The notes: generated by a model not told the origin, from the sequence alone. 18,479 bases of DNA from Burkholderiaceae bacterium (GCA_019428955.1 JAHYJF010000035.1:1-18479); one strand, 5' to 3'; positions 6,154-14,655 are shown, numbered from the stretch's first letter. A program made the numbers and translations.

Positions 6154-6230
6154 TGGCGCGCCCGAGACGATTCGAACGTCCGACCCCTGCCTTCGGAGGG
6201 CAGTACTCTATCCAGCTGAGCTACGGGCGC
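6154..6230 (-). tRNA. tRNA-Arg (anticodon CCG)
   Basis: The 77-nt cloverleaf folds completely. The acceptor arm pairs GCGCCCG with CGGGCGC. The D arm is GCTC/GAGT, the anticodon stem CTGCC/GGCAG with loop CTCCGAA (anticodon CCG, decoding CGG), and the T arm GGACG-TTCGAAT-CGTCT. The 3' CCA is encoded. The gene marks the chromosome/island boundary because the integrase pseudogene starts just downstream of its 3' end. The tRNA itself is intact, as expected when an element restores the 3' half upon insertion. Confidence 0.97.
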
Positions 6231-6273
6231 GTGGCGGGCCGGGATCTGAAAGGGACCGGCACGGAGGGGGCGA

Positions 6274-6302
6274 AGCATACCTTTTTTTGTCCCCACCGTC
6301 CA
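6274..6302 (-). promoter_or_regulatory. Candidate promoter of tRNA-Arg
   Basis: Read leftward, TGGACG (6302-6297) lies 17 bp from TATGCT (6279-6274), matching sigma-70 -35 and -10 hexamers at 4/6 and 4-5/6 positions. The next bases (TCGCCCCC) form a GC-rich discriminator typical of stable-RNA promoters under stringent control. The start would fall some 35 nt before the mature tRNA. Confidence 0.45.
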
Positions 6303-6312
6303 CGAGCGCACT

Positions 6313-6340
6313 CTGGCAAGGAGGTGTTAATCGTTATACT
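6313..6340 (+). promoter_or_regulatory. Candidate promoter of the cytochrome c gene
   Basis: CTGGCA (6313-6318) and TATACT (6335-6340) are separated by 16 bp and resemble sigma-70 hexamers. Transcription would start near 6347, leaving a leader of about 70 nt before the cytochrome ATG. It diverges from the tRNA promoter with little space between them. Confidence 0.4.
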
Positions 6341-6416
6341 TCAAGCTCTTGAGTGAGCGCCTCGAGCTCTTTCGGAGGCGCGTTCCGGCCAACTGCGAGC
6401 ATTCCCAGGAAGCGAC

Positions 6417-6899
6417 ATGAGCGACGCCCATTCCGAATCATTCATCAAGACCCCCAGGCAACTGCTGATCGTGGTTTCCTTGGCGCTGCTGGTGCCGATC
6501 GCGGTGATCGCCCTGATCGTCAGCTACGTAACCACCGGCGCCGACGGCGACAAGTCGGCGATGACCTCGGAATCGATCGAGTTGCGGATTCGCCCGGTAG
6601 CCGGTTTCGAGCTGGCCTCGACCGATGCGCCGGCGGCTGGCGGGCAGGCCGGAGCGGCGGTGCCGGGCAAGGCGCTCTACGACAAGGCCTGTGCGGGGTG
6701 CCACGCGGCGGGCGTGGCCGGCGCGCCGAAGTTTGGCGACAAGGCGGCGTGGGCACCGCGAATTGCGGCCGGCCTCAACACCGTGGTGAACAACGCCATC
6801 AAGGGCAAGGGCGCGATGCCTCCGCGTGGCGGTAGTGGTGACGCCAGCGACGCCGACATAAAGGCCGCGGTCGAATACATGGTCGGGGCGCCGCGCTAG
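6417..6899 (+). CDS. Membrane-anchored cytochrome c (c5-like)
   Basis: This is a 160-residue monohaem cytochrome for electron transfer on the periplasmic face of the inner membrane. A short cytoplasmic start (residues 1-15) is followed by one hydrophobic segment at ~16-38 that acts as an uncleaved anchor, a flexible Ala/Gly-rich linker to ~82, and the haem domain. Haem attachment is CAGCH (Cys92, Cys95, His96). The likely sixth ligand is Met134 in GAMPPRGG, as in cytochrome c5/c555 proteins. The start ATG has AGGA six to nine bases upstream. The gene stands alone, divergent from tRNA-Arg and convergent with the MFS gene, so its redox partner (probably a terminal oxidase or reductase) is not visible here. 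Confidence 0.92.
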   Translation: MSDAHSESFIKTPRQLLIVVSLALLVPIAVIALIVSYVTTGADGDKSAMTSESIELRIRPVAGFELASTDAPAAGGQAGAAVPGKALYDKACAGCHAAGVAGAPKFGDKAAWAPRIAAGLNTVVNNAIKGKGAMPPRGGSGDASDADIKAAVEYMVGAPR

Positions 6900-6908
6900 C
6901 CGCGGCGC
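6888..6908. terminator. GC hairpin between convergent genes
   Basis: GCGCCGCG (6888-6895) pairs perfectly with CGCGGCGC (6901-6908) across a CTAGC loop containing the cytochrome TAG stop. It sits in the 12-bp gap between convergent genes and could end both transcripts, but neither strand has a T-tract, so it may only block or stabilise. Confidence 0.35.
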
Positions 6909-6911
6909 GCC

Positions 6912-8114
6912 TCAGGCCGGCTTGCCGTCCCCGGGCGCGACCCGCGGCGGCGGCGGCGCTGGCGCCGGTGGCAGAAAGACGATGAACGCAGCGGTGCATA
7001 GCGACACCGCCGCCATCGCCAGCAGCAGGGCGTCGAAGCCCGCGCTCTTGACCGCCGGCCCGAGCAACCAGACTGCGAACGAGCTGACTCCGAATGACAC
7101 CGCCAGTCTCATCCCCGAGACCCGCGAGCGGATCCGGTCGTCGACGTAGCGCACCGAAACCCCCTCGACAAACGGGATCGAGCCGAAGATCACGACCATG
7201 AAACCGATGGTAAGGGCGTAGAACGACCAGCCTTCGAGGTGGGCGGCAAGCGCCAGCAAGGGCGCCTGGCAGAGCACGATGCAGAGGTACAGCGGCTTGA
7301 CCGGAAAGCGGTCGATCAGCCGGCCGACCACGATCTGCGAGCAGGCGGCCACCACGTAGACGGCGGCGAGCAGTGCGCCCAGCAGCGCCGGTTCCTCGAC
7401 CACCCCTTGCATGCGCTCGCGCAGCAGCTCGGCATTGCCGTTGGTGGTCAGGTTGAAGAGCAGCGAGCCGGTGATCGCGGTCAGGGTCATCACGATGAAC
7501 ACCCGGACCAGCGTGGCACGCGAGAGCCCGCCGGCGACGACCGGGCGGCGGCCGGGCGCCTCGATTTCGGCGGGCGCAACCCGCGCGAAGTACCAGCCGA
7601 GCGCGATCGACACCACGCCTGGCGCGATAAATGCCATCCGCCAGCCGCCCAGCTGCACGAAGAACCCGGTGATGAGCGCGGCCGCCGCCAGCCCGAGGTT
7701 GCCGGCCAGTCCGTTGACCCCGATCGTGATCCCGGGCCGCTCGGTAGCGGCCAGCAGCATCGGAATTCCGACCGGGTGGTAGATCGCCGAGAACGCGCCT
7801 ACCAGGGTCAGCGCCGCGGCCATCTGCCAGGCGTTCTGGGTGAAGGCGGCGAGCAGCGAGGCGCAGCCGATGCCGACAAAGAAAATGATCATCATCGCGC
7901 GTCGCCCCCACAGGTCGCCGAGCCGGCCGGCCGGCAAGGAACCGACGCCGAAGAGCAGGAACGCGCCCGCGCTGTAGGGCATCAGGTCTTCCCAGCGCTC
8001 GAAGCCGAAGTCAGCGGCGATCGCGGAAACCGCGGTCGCAAAGATCAGCAGGAACATGTGATCGAAGGTATGCCCGAGGTTGAGCAGCAACCGGGTGGGG
8101 CGATTGAGCAGCAT
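6912..8114 (-). CDS. MFS transporter
   Basis: This is a 400-residue major facilitator superfamily permease of the inner membrane with about 12 hydrophobic segments. The loop between helices 2 and 3 carries GRLGDLWGRRAMM (residues 63-75), the MFS signature. Asp/His residues in the first helix (GHTFDHMFLLIF) are characteristic of a subgroup of single-component MFS carriers whose substrates I cannot name. The C-terminus is a Pro/Ala-rich cytoplasmic tail. ATG 8114 is the only early start; no clear SD precedes it. It begins 40 nt after the stop of the upstream MFS gene, so the two are probably co-transcribed. Substrate may be a product or relative of the compound handled by the upstream operon; this is inference. 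Confidence 0.85.
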   Translation of the reverse strand: MLLNRPTRLLLNLGHTFDHMFLLIFATAVSAIAADFGFERWEDLMPYSAGAFLLFGVGSLPAGRLGDLWGRRAMMIIFFVGIGCASLLAAFTQNAWQMAAALTLVGAFSAIYHPVGIPMLLAATERPGITIGVNGLAGNLGLAAAALITGFFVQLGGWRMAFIAPGVVSIALGWYFARVAPAEIEAPGRRPVVAGGLSRATLVRVFIVMTLTAITGSLLFNLTTNGNAELLRERMQGVVEEPALLGALLAAVYVVAACSQIVVGRLIDRFPVKPLYLCIVLCQAPLLALAAHLEGWSFYALTIGFMVVIFGSIPFVEGVSVRYVDDRIRSRVSGMRLAVSFGVSSFAVWLLGPAVKSAGFDALLLAMAAVSLCTAAFIVFLPPAPAPPPPRVAPGDGKPA

Positions 8115-8154
8115 CAGGAATTATGTCCGCAGAAATAGAACCTGGCGAATGATG

Positions 8155-9429
8155 TCACGGTGCCGGCAGGGCCCGCGCCAGTACCATCGCCCGGCGGTAG
8201 GCAAGTACTCCCAACAGCGCGAGCGCGAGCAGCACCAGCACCGAGTTGCGGTAACCGACCCCGATGCCGAGCAGCGCGGCGTAGGTCGCCGGCGCGGCGG
8301 CATTGGCGAAGAACACCCAGCGCGCGATCCGGCCGATCCGCGCCCCATAGCCGACGCGGCCAAACAGCACCGCCGGCACCATGCCACGGGCGATGGTCAT
8401 CAGGCCGTTGCCCATGCCGTAGAGCATCGCGAACACGACGCCGGCACGCAACGAACCGTCGACCAGGGTCAGCGCAGCCATCGCCCCGACCAGCAGCAGC
8501 ACCGCGGCCGCGCCCACCGACTGCGGCTGCACGCGCGCACCGAGCAGGAATTCGCCCAGCCGGCCGACGACCTGCATCGGTCCGATCACCGCACCCACCG
8601 TGACCGCCGCACCCAGGGTCATCCCGGTGGCCTGCAGCAGCCCCAGCAGGTGGATCGACATGGTCGAACCGATGAAGACGGCGAGCGCGAATGAAATCGT
8701 CAGCCAGGTCAGGAGTACCCGCGTCTGCGGCTGCACGCCGGGAACGGCCGCTGGCGCGGCCGGGGTGGTGGCGCTCGCCGCGACCGCAACCGGCGTTAGC
8801 GCCGGAGCGGCCGGCGCCGTATTCGTCTCGCCGCCACCGGCCGGGATGGCGAACCAGTGCAGCGGCAGGTTGACGCACAGGTGCAACAGAGCGAATACCC
8901 CGAAGGCGCCGCGCCAGCCGATCGCGTTGAGCAGCTGCATCGTCAGCGGCCAGAAGACAGTGCTGGCGAAGCCGCCAGCCAACGTCACCATGGTGAGCGC
9001 GCGCCGGTAGTTCGTCCCGGTGTGGCGGTTGAGGGTGGCAAACGCCGGGTCGTAGAGGCCCATCGCCATCGCGACTCCGCCGATCGCCCAGCCGAGCATA
9101 TAGACCCAGACGTTGGGCGCTAGCGCCAGCGTCGCGCACGAGATCGCGCCAAGCAGCGAGCCCGCGCACATCACCATGCGCCCGCCGGTGGCGTCGATCA
9201 GGCGCCCGACGGTGGGCGCCGTGGCGCCCAGCACCATCAGGGTCAGCGACACGATGCCGAACAGCCCCGAACGCGACAGCCCCAGTTCGGCGGCGATGCT
9301 CGGGCCGAGCACGGCGATCGAATAGTAGAGCGACCCCCAGGCGATGATCTGGGTGAACGCGAACGCCATGACGAGGCGGCGCGTCACCCGATCGCTGCCG
9401 CCCGGAAACTTGAAGGCCAGCCGTGCCAT
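8155..9429 (-). CDS. MFS transporter (monocarboxylate-porter-like group)
   Basis: This 424-residue, roughly 12-helix major facilitator permease begins with a basic stretch and first helix around AFAFTQIIAWGSLYYSIAVL, common in the MFS group that includes monocarboxylate and oxalate/formate-type carriers. The helix 2-3 loop has GRLIDATGGRMVM (residues 75-87). The central cytoplasmic loop (~200-236) is an Ala/Pro-rich linker of low complexity. It lies 72 nt after the deacylase gene and 40 nt before the second MFS gene on the same strand, so it may be the distal part of the catabolic operon. No SD is evident before ATG 9429. Substrate is unknown; it is too different from its MFS neighbour to be a recent duplicate. 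Confidence 0.85.
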   Translation of the reverse strand: MARLAFKFPGGSDRVTRRLVMAFAFTQIIAWGSLYYSIAVLGPSIAAELGLSRSGLFGIVSLTLMVLGATAPTVGRLIDATGGRMVMCAGSLLGAISCATLALAPNVWVYMLGWAIGGVAMAMGLYDPAFATLNRHTGTNYRRALTMVTLAGGFASTVFWPLTMQLLNAIGWRGAFGVFALLHLCVNLPLHWFAIPAGGGETNTAPAAPALTPVAVAASATTPAAPAAVPGVQPQTRVLLTWLTISFALAVFIGSTMSIHLLGLLQATGMTLGAAVTVGAVIGPMQVVGRLGEFLLGARVQPQSVGAAAVLLLVGAMAALTLVDGSLRAGVVFAMLYGMGNGLMTIARGMVPAVLFGRVGYGARIGRIARWVFFANAAAPATYAALLGIGVGYRNSVLVLLALALLGVLAYRRAMVLARALPAP

Positions 9430-9501
9430 GAGCGCGACAGTGCCTCAGCAGTAGGGACTCATGCAAGCACGTAGGTGCGATGCTGGAAATGGACTGACGC
9501 G

Positions 9502-10512
9502 TCAGCCAGCGTACTCGGTGGCCAGATGCATCACGCAGTCACCCCGTTCTACCAAGCCATAGTGACGCTTGCATATGACCATGCCGTCACGCTCGAAGTG
9601 GCAGGCCTGCGGGACTCGCCCCGGATTGTCAACAAAGTGCACGTAACCGCTGACTTGTCCGCGTCGCACCTCATCGCCCAGTTCGGCGGCGGGTTCGAAC
9701 AGTCCTCTCTCGGGCGCATACACGTAGTAGTCGCGACCGCTGACTTCCATGAGACGGGTGGGGCCAGCGAAATCACCTACGGCCTGCGAGGCTGGGATGT
9801 TGCCCGCATGCGCCAGCAGGTTGCGCAAGCCACGCTCAACCATCCGCACGCCCGAGGTACTCACCGATCCGCCGCCGCCGAATTCACCGCCCAGCGCGAC
9901 CAGGCCGCGGTTGATCGCGGCCACCGACGACAACCGTGCGTCCGGGCTATAGGCCCACACCAGCCCGATAGGCGCGCCAAACGCCTGCAATGCCGCCAGC
10001 GCCCTGCGATTGAGTTCTGGTTGACTCCCGATGCGCATTGAAGCAAACGGCAGGTACTGCAGCGACGAACCTCCAGAATGCAAGTCATGATGGACGTCGG
10101 CCATCGGGTAGAGCACGGTGTCAATGTAGTGCGCAATCGCGTAGGTCGGCGTGCTATCGGGATCTCCCGGGAACGCGCGGTTCAGGTTGACCTGATCGAT
10201 CGGGGAGACGCGCACACCGGCCATCGCGGCCGGCAGATTGGCTGCGGGCAGGATAATCACGCGACCGGTCATCTGCCCCGGGTCCAGGTCGCGAGCCAGT
10301 TTGCACAATGCAATCTGCCCCTCGTACTCGTCGCCGTGGTTGCCAGCCATCAGGAATGTGGTCGGGCCCTTGCCATTGCGGATCACCGTGATCGGGAGTG
10401 CGATGTTGCCGTACGCGGAGCGCGTCACCGAGTGGGGCAACTGCAGCCAGCCGTGTTGCTTGCCGTCGCGCTCGTAGTCGACGCGAGTCCAGATCTTTGA
10501 AGCATTGCTCAT
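9502..10512 (-). CDS. M14-family zinc deacylase (AstE/AspA/DoeB-like), copy 1
   Basis: This 336-residue cytoplasmic enzyme belongs to the succinylglutamate desuccinylase/aspartoacylase branch of the M14 carboxypeptidases, which hydrolyse N-acyl amino acids. Zinc ligands are His59 and Glu62 in AGNHGDEYEG and His145 in DLHSGG. VNLNRAFPGDP (108-118) carries the conserved substrate-binding Asn/Arg. The second half (GRDYYVYAPERGLFEP onward) is the beta-rich domain of this family. The ATG at 10512 is chosen because GAGGAG precedes it by 6 nt; an upstream in-frame start at 10551 would overlap the aldolase gene and lacks an SD. The AGNHGDEYEG form is like DoeB, the N-acetyl-diaminobutyrate deacetylase of ectoine breakdown, but no ectoine hydrolase is nearby, so the acyl substrate is open. 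Confidence 0.88.
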   Translation of the reverse strand: MSNASKIWTRVDYERDGKQHGWLQLPHSVTRSAYGNIALPITVIRNGKGPTTFLMAGNHGDEYEGQIALCKLARDLDPGQMTGRVIILPAANLPAAMAGVRVSPIDQVNLNRAFPGDPDSTPTYAIAHYIDTVLYPMADVHHDLHSGGSSLQYLPFASMRIGSQPELNRRALAALQAFGAPIGLVWAYSPDARLSSVAAINRGLVALGGEFGGGGSVSTSGVRMVERGLRNLLAHAGNIPASQAVGDFAGPTRLMEVSGRDYYVYAPERGLFEPAAELGDEVRRGQVSGYVHFVDNPGRVPQACHFERDGMVICKRHYGLVERGDCVMHLATEYAG

Positions 10513-10547
10513 CACCGTCTCCTCGGAAATGAAATGCGAACCAGCGC

Positions 10548-11594
10548 TCAACGCGATGTAACCTGCCTGCGCACGCCATCCGCCAGCGCGCTGATGTCGC
10601 TTGCGCTGGTATCCCAGCGGCAGACGAAACGCGCGAGGCGCGGGCCGCGGCGTTGGAAAAGAAATCCCTCCGCCTCCAGAGCCGATAGCGCCGCGGGCGC
10701 CAAGTCGACAAACAGCTCGTTGGCGTCGACCGGGGCGACCAGTTCAACCCCGGCAAGCGACTCGAGTTGCGCCGCCAGCTCGGTTGCTGCGGCGTTGGCG
10801 CGGCCGGCTAGGCGCAGCCACAGGTCGTCGGCGACATAAGCCAGGATTTGCGCCGAAGCAAAACGCATCTTCGACCACACCAGTCCGGCGCGGCGCAAAT
10901 GGAAGCCGAGGTCAACTGCCGCGGCAGGCGTGAAGACGACGATCGCATCGGCCAACAAACCGCCGTTCTTCGTTACGCCGAACGAGAGCACATCGACTCC
11001 CGACCTCCAGGTAGCCTGCGCCGGGGTGCATCCGAGGCGTGCAAGCGCATTCGCGAAGCGAGCGCCATCCATATGGACCCGCAATCCATGGGCATGCGCG
11101 ACCCCGCTGACCGCTGCGACTTCGTCAAGCGCGTAGACGGCGCCGCGGTCGGTGGCCTGCACCAGATTGACCGCCGCCGGCTGGCTCTTGTGGGCCAAAC
11201 CAACACCTGCCGCCGCGATTGACGCCTCCAGAGCCGCGGCGCTCACCTTGCCATGTTCTCCGGCAATTGGTACCAGTTTGGTGCCGCCGCCGAAGAAACC
11301 GGTTGCGTTGCACTCCGAGGTATAGACGTGGGCTTCAGGGCTGCAATACACGGCCCCGAACGGCGTCGCCGCGGCGGCCAGCGCCAACGCGTTGGCGGCC
11401 GTTCCGGTGGGCACGGGAAACACTTGCACGGGTGCCTCAAACAACTCGGTAAAACGGGCCTGCAAGGTCGCCGTCAGCGCGTCGCCGCCATAACCGAGGG
11501 CGGAGCCGGAGTTGGCCGTGACCAGCGCCTCGATAAGTTCCGGGGCGACCGCGCCGCAATTGTCGCTGCGGAAATCAACGCTCGTCGCGATCAT
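10548..11594 (-). CDS. Threonine aldolase-family PLP enzyme
   Basis: This 348-residue fold-type I PLP enzyme belongs to the low-specificity L-threonine aldolase/beta-eliminating lyase family, which splits beta-hydroxy-alpha-amino acids into glycine and an aldehyde. Visible features are DFRSDN near the start, PTGTAANALA (62-71) for the PLP phosphate, His89 in CSPEAHVYTSE that would stack on PLP, HMDGARFANAL with Asp176 and Arg179, and Lys209 in SFGVTKNGG as the Schiff-base lysine. The length is normal for the family. ATG 11594 overlaps the preceding deacylase stop as ATGA with AAGGAAG upstream, indicating translational coupling. The next deacylase follows after 35 nt. Its position between two deacylases suggests that it cleaves the amino acid they release, possibly not threonine itself. 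Confidence 0.88.
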   Translation of the reverse strand: MIATSVDFRSDNCGAVAPELIEALVTANSGSALGYGGDALTATLQARFTELFEAPVQVFPVPTGTAANALALAAAATPFGAVYCSPEAHVYTSECNATGFFGGGTKLVPIAGEHGKVSAAALEASIAAAGVGLAHKSQPAAVNLVQATDRGAVYALDEVAAVSGVAHAHGLRVHMDGARFANALARLGCTPAQATWRSGVDVLSFGVTKNGGLLADAIVVFTPAAAVDLGFHLRRAGLVWSKMRFASAQILAYVADDLWLRLAGRANAAATELAAQLESLAGVELVAPVDANELFVDLAPAALSALEAEGFLFQRRGPRLARFVCRWDTSASDISALADGVRRQVTSR

Positions 11595-12616
11595 GGCCCA
11601 CTTCCTTCTTCATATGGTGTCCCGAGATGGAACAGGCAGTCCCCGCGCTCGGTCCGGCATGGCATGCGCTTGGTCAGCACCACGCCGGAGCGCTGGAATA
11701 CCGCCATACTGGGCTCGCGCCAGGGGGTGTCGTGAAAATGAATGATGCCCGCGGTTTGGCCGGCGATCACTTCGTCGCCCAACTCGACCAGCGGCTCAAA
11801 GAGGCCGGAGTCCGGCGCGTAGACGAAATATTCGGGGCCGCGCACCTGCAACAGGCGCGTCACCGGCGCCGGCGGAATAGTCGCCTGGTCGGCGAGCGCG
11901 CCAATGCGGGCCAGGACGCGCCGGACACCGTCCTCGGCGATGCGCAACGCCGCCATGGTGAGCGTGCCGCCCCCGCCCAGTTCCGTACCCAGGTGCATCA
12001 CACCCTGGCGCACCGCAGCCGCAGGCAGAGCGAGGTCATCGCCGGGCGGAGCGTCGGTGATGTATGAAATCGGCGCGCCAAAGGCCTGCAGCAATTCGAG
12101 TGCATGCCTCATTCGTGCCGGGTCGGCGTGGCGTCGGCTCAGCGCGCTGGGCAGGTACATCAGCGAACTCCCGCCCGAATGCAGGTCGAGAACATAATCG
12201 CATTGCGTCAGCAGCATGTGCTCGATATACCAGGCAATCTGTGCGGTGGGGCCGCCGTCCGGATCGCCCGGAAACAGGCGATTCAAATTGCCATCGTCAA
12301 GCGGTGAAGTCCGCATGCCAGCCATGGCAGCCGGGAAATTTGCCGAACTCAGGAAAATCAGGCGACCCCGCACCGTAGCGGGCTCGAGCTGTCTGAGCAA
12401 CTTGGCCAGGGCTATCTGACCCTCGTACTCATCGCCATGATTGCCTGCCATCAGCAGCACGCGCGGACCATCGCCATTGCGGATGCACGCTATCGGAATC
12501 GGAATCCAGCCGTAGGCCGAGCGATGCACGGAATGCGGCAGTCGCAGAAAACCAACCTGCTTGCCATCGCGGTCGAAATCGAGTTCGGAGCGGATACGAC
12601 CAGTGCTTCTTGCCAT
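11591..12616 (-). CDS. M14-family zinc deacylase (AstE/AspA/DoeB-like), copy 2
   Basis: This 341-residue paralogue of the other M14 deacylase of this operon is alike along its whole length: RSAYGWIPIPIACIRNGDGP, AGNHGDEYEGQIAL, NLNRLFPGDPD, DLHSGGSSLMYLPSA. Zinc ligands are His60, Glu63 and His146, so it should be active on N-acyl amino acids. Differences in the substrate-facing part (around residues 170-200 and the C-terminal tail) suggest a different acyl group or amino acid, not simple redundancy. It starts 79 nt after the second ABC ATPase gene, has no clear SD, and overlaps the aldolase start by 4 nt. Confidence 0.87.
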   Translation of the reverse strand: MARSTGRIRSELDFDRDGKQVGFLRLPHSVHRSAYGWIPIPIACIRNGDGPRVLLMAGNHGDEYEGQIALAKLLRQLEPATVRGRLIFLSSANFPAAMAGMRTSPLDDGNLNRLFPGDPDGGPTAQIAWYIEHMLLTQCDYVLDLHSGGSSLMYLPSALSRRHADPARMRHALELLQAFGAPISYITDAPPGDDLALPAAAVRQGVMHLGTELGGGGTLTMAALRIAEDGVRRVLARIGALADQATIPPAPVTRLLQVRGPEYFVYAPDSGLFEPLVELGDEVIAGQTAGIIHFHDTPWREPSMAVFQRSGVVLTKRMPCRTERGDCLFHLGTPYEEGSGP

Positions 12617-12695
12617 TTGGGATTCAACTTAGGTCTAGGTCAATTGGGATGGGCGGCGCCTCTAAGCCGGATTCGCGTCCTACGACGAGTGTGCC

Positions 12696-13679
12696 TCAGA
12701 CCTCCGGGGTCAGCAGCAGGCACGCCGCGGCGTGACCCGGTCGGATCTGGCGCAGGCTCGGTGTCTCCACCCGGCAGCGCGCCTGTGCCTGCGGGCAACG
12801 GGTGTGGAAATGGCAACCGGGAGGGGGATGGCTCGGACTGGGAATCTCGCCTTTCAAGGTTGCGAGCGTCTGATTCGCCGACGGCCGCGGAATCGGCACC
12901 GCTGCCAGCAGCGCCTGGGAGTAAGGGTGTTGCGGCGATTCGTAGAGCGCCTGCCGATCGGCGATCTCGACGATGCGACCCAGGTACATCACTGCCACTC
13001 GGTCGGCAACATGCTTGACGACCCCCAGGTCGTGCGCGATGAAGAGGTACGTCAGCCCGAACTCCTGCTGCAGGTCGAGCATCAGGTTGATGATCTGCGC
13101 CTGGATCGAGACGTCGAGGGCGGAGACCGGTTCGTCACAGACGATAAAGCGGGGATTGAGCGCCAACGCCCGCGCGATCCCGATACGCTGACGCTGGCCG
13201 CCGGAAAATTCATGTGGGTATCGATGAGCATATTCCTTGCGCAAGCCGACTACATCCAGCAACTCGGCGACGCGCTTGCGCCGCGCCGCGCGGTCGCCAA
13301 CCCGGTGAATCCGCAACGGCTCGTCGACGATCTCGCTCAAGGTCATGCGCGGATCAAGCGATCCGTAGGGGTCCTGCAGGATGATCTGCATCTGTTGGCG
13401 ACGTTGTCGCATGGCTTCGGGCGCCAGGCTCAACAGATCTTCCCCCGCAAACTCGACCGTGCCGGCGCTCGGCTCGATCATGCGCAGAATCAAACGACCG
13501 GTGGTGGTCTTGCCGCAGCCGCTCTCGCCGACGAGCCCCAGCGTCTGACCCTCTTCAATATCAAAGTCCAGGCCGTCAACGGCGCGCACCGCGCCGACCT
13601 GGCGCGGCAGCAACGCACCGTGCATGATCGGGAAGTGTTTGGCCAGTCCCCTGACCCGCAGCAGTGGTTCAGTTGGCAT
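12696..13679 (-). CDS. Peptide-type ABC transporter ATPase (DppF/OppF-like)
   Basis: This is a 327-residue ATP-binding subunit for a family-5 (dipeptide/oligopeptide/nickel) importer, peripheral on the cytoplasmic face. It shows Walker A GESGCGKTTTG (51-61), Q-loop DPYGSLDPR typical of DppF/OppF, signature SGGQRQRIGIARAL, Walker B FIVCDEPVSALD and the switch His in LFIAHDLGVV. The C-terminal region contains the Cys-rich CHFHTRCPQAQARC typical of this subunit pair. ATG 13679 overlaps the upstream ATPase gene by 11 nt. It pairs with that gene's product as the second nucleotide-binding domain. Peptide specificity cannot be told from the ATPase. Confidence 0.93.
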   Translation of the reverse strand: MPTEPLLRVRGLAKHFPIMHGALLPRQVGAVRAVDGLDFDIEEGQTLGLVGESGCGKTTTGRLILRMIEPSAGTVEFAGEDLLSLAPEAMRQRRQQMQIILQDPYGSLDPRMTLSEIVDEPLRIHRVGDRAARRKRVAELLDVVGLRKEYAHRYPHEFSGGQRQRIGIARALALNPRFIVCDEPVSALDVSIQAQIINLMLDLQQEFGLTYLFIAHDLGVVKHVADRVAVMYLGRIVEIADRQALYESPQHPYSQALLAAVPIPRPSANQTLATLKGEIPSPSHPPPGCHFHTRCPQAQARCRVETPSLRQIRPGHAAACLLLTPEV

Positions 13680-14655
13680 GGCGATAACTATTCACCGCGA
13701 TGCAGGCCGCACGATGGCCGGGTGCGACTTCGAATGAGGCCGGCGCCGCTGCCAGGCACGCAGGACGCACATCCGGGCACCTGGGGTGAAATCGGCAGCC
13801 TGTCGGCAGATTAGAGAGGCTCGGGACCATTCCGGGGATGGTCTGCAATCGATCCTGCTGCTGGTCGAGCGTCGGAATGCTCTCGAGCAACAGCCGCGTA
13901 TAGGGATGAGACGGGCGCTCAAAGACCGCTGTCGCACTCCCCTCTTCCACGATCCGCCCAGCGTACATGACGGCAACCCGGTCAACCACTTGCGCGACCA
14001 CCCCGAGATCATGCGTGATCAATACCACGGCCATGCCCAATTCAGACTGCAGTTCCCGCAGCAGCAGCAGGATCTGGGCCTGGATCGTGACATCAAGCGC
14101 AGTGGTGGGCTCGTCGGCGATGAGGATCTGCGGCCGGCAAGCCAGGGCGATGGCAATCATGACGCGCTGGCGCATGCCACCGGATAATTCATGCGGATAC
14201 TGACCGAGGCGCTGCGCCGGGTTGCTGATTCCGACCCGCTCGAGCATCTGCAGCGCACCAGAGCGTGCCTGCGCACGGGTGAGGCCGTCATGTACGCGCA
14301 TTGTCTCGCCGATCTGTTCCCCGATCTTGAAGACCGGATTGAGCGCTGTCATCGGCTCCTGGAAGATCATCGAGATCTCTTTGCCGCGAATCTGGTTCAT
14401 CGCCTTTTCGCTGGCGTGCGCCAGATCTTGCCCCCGAAACAGGATTTGCCCCCCGGCGATGCGCCCCGGCGGATTCGGGATCAGCCGCAGAATGGACAAT
14501 GCAGTGAGGGTCTTGCCACAACCGGACTCTCCAACGATGCCCAGCACCTCCCCGGGGCCCAATGTGAGACTCACGCCGTCGACCGCCACCTGCTCCCTGC
14601 CAGGCGGGCCAAAGACGACGCGCAGATCCTCCACGCGCAGCAGAGGCTCAGCCAA
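13669..14655 (-). CDS. Peptide-type ABC transporter ATPase (DppD/OppD-like)
   Basis: This is the first ATPase of the importer, about 328 residues. Motifs are GESGCGKTLTALSIL (Walker A), FQEPMTALNPV (Q-loop, the DppD/OppD form), SGGMRQRVMIAIAL (signature), ILIADEPTTALDVT (Walker B) and LITHDLGVVAQ (switch). The C-terminal GCRFHPRCPDVRPAC matches the oligopeptide-transport extension. The start is a judgement: TTG 14655 begins LAEPLLRVEDLRVVF, which aligns with the usual N-terminus and overlaps the permease stop by 8 nt; TTG 14679 would add eight residues. No ATG fits, and no strong SD is present, so translation probably depends on coupling to the permease gene. Confidence 0.92.
   Translation of the reverse strand: MAEPLLRVEDLRVVFGPPGREQVAVDGVSLTLGPGEVLGIVGESGCGKTLTALSILRLIPNPPGRIAGGQILFRGQDLAHASEKAMNQIRGKEISMIFQEPMTALNPVFKIGEQIGETMRVHDGLTRAQARSGALQMLERVGISNPAQRLGQYPHELSGGMRQRVMIAIALACRPQILIADEPTTALDVTIQAQILLLLRELQSELGMAVVLITHDLGVVAQVVDRVAVMYAGRIVEEGSATAVFERPSHPYTRLLLESIPTLDQQQDRLQTIPGMVPSLSNLPTGCRFHPRCPDVRPACLAAAPASFEVAPGHRAACIAVNSYRHAN

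Noticed and set aside
7239..8138. 299-codon plus-strand frame opposite the MFS gene
   Set aside because: It is antisense to a strong membrane-protein gene, and its highly charged composition is the complement of hydrophobic codons.
9494..9505. 12-bp palindrome CTGACGCGTCAG at the end of the deacylase gene
   Set aside because: It overlaps the stop codon, is short, has no T-tract and is single; it could easily be chance.
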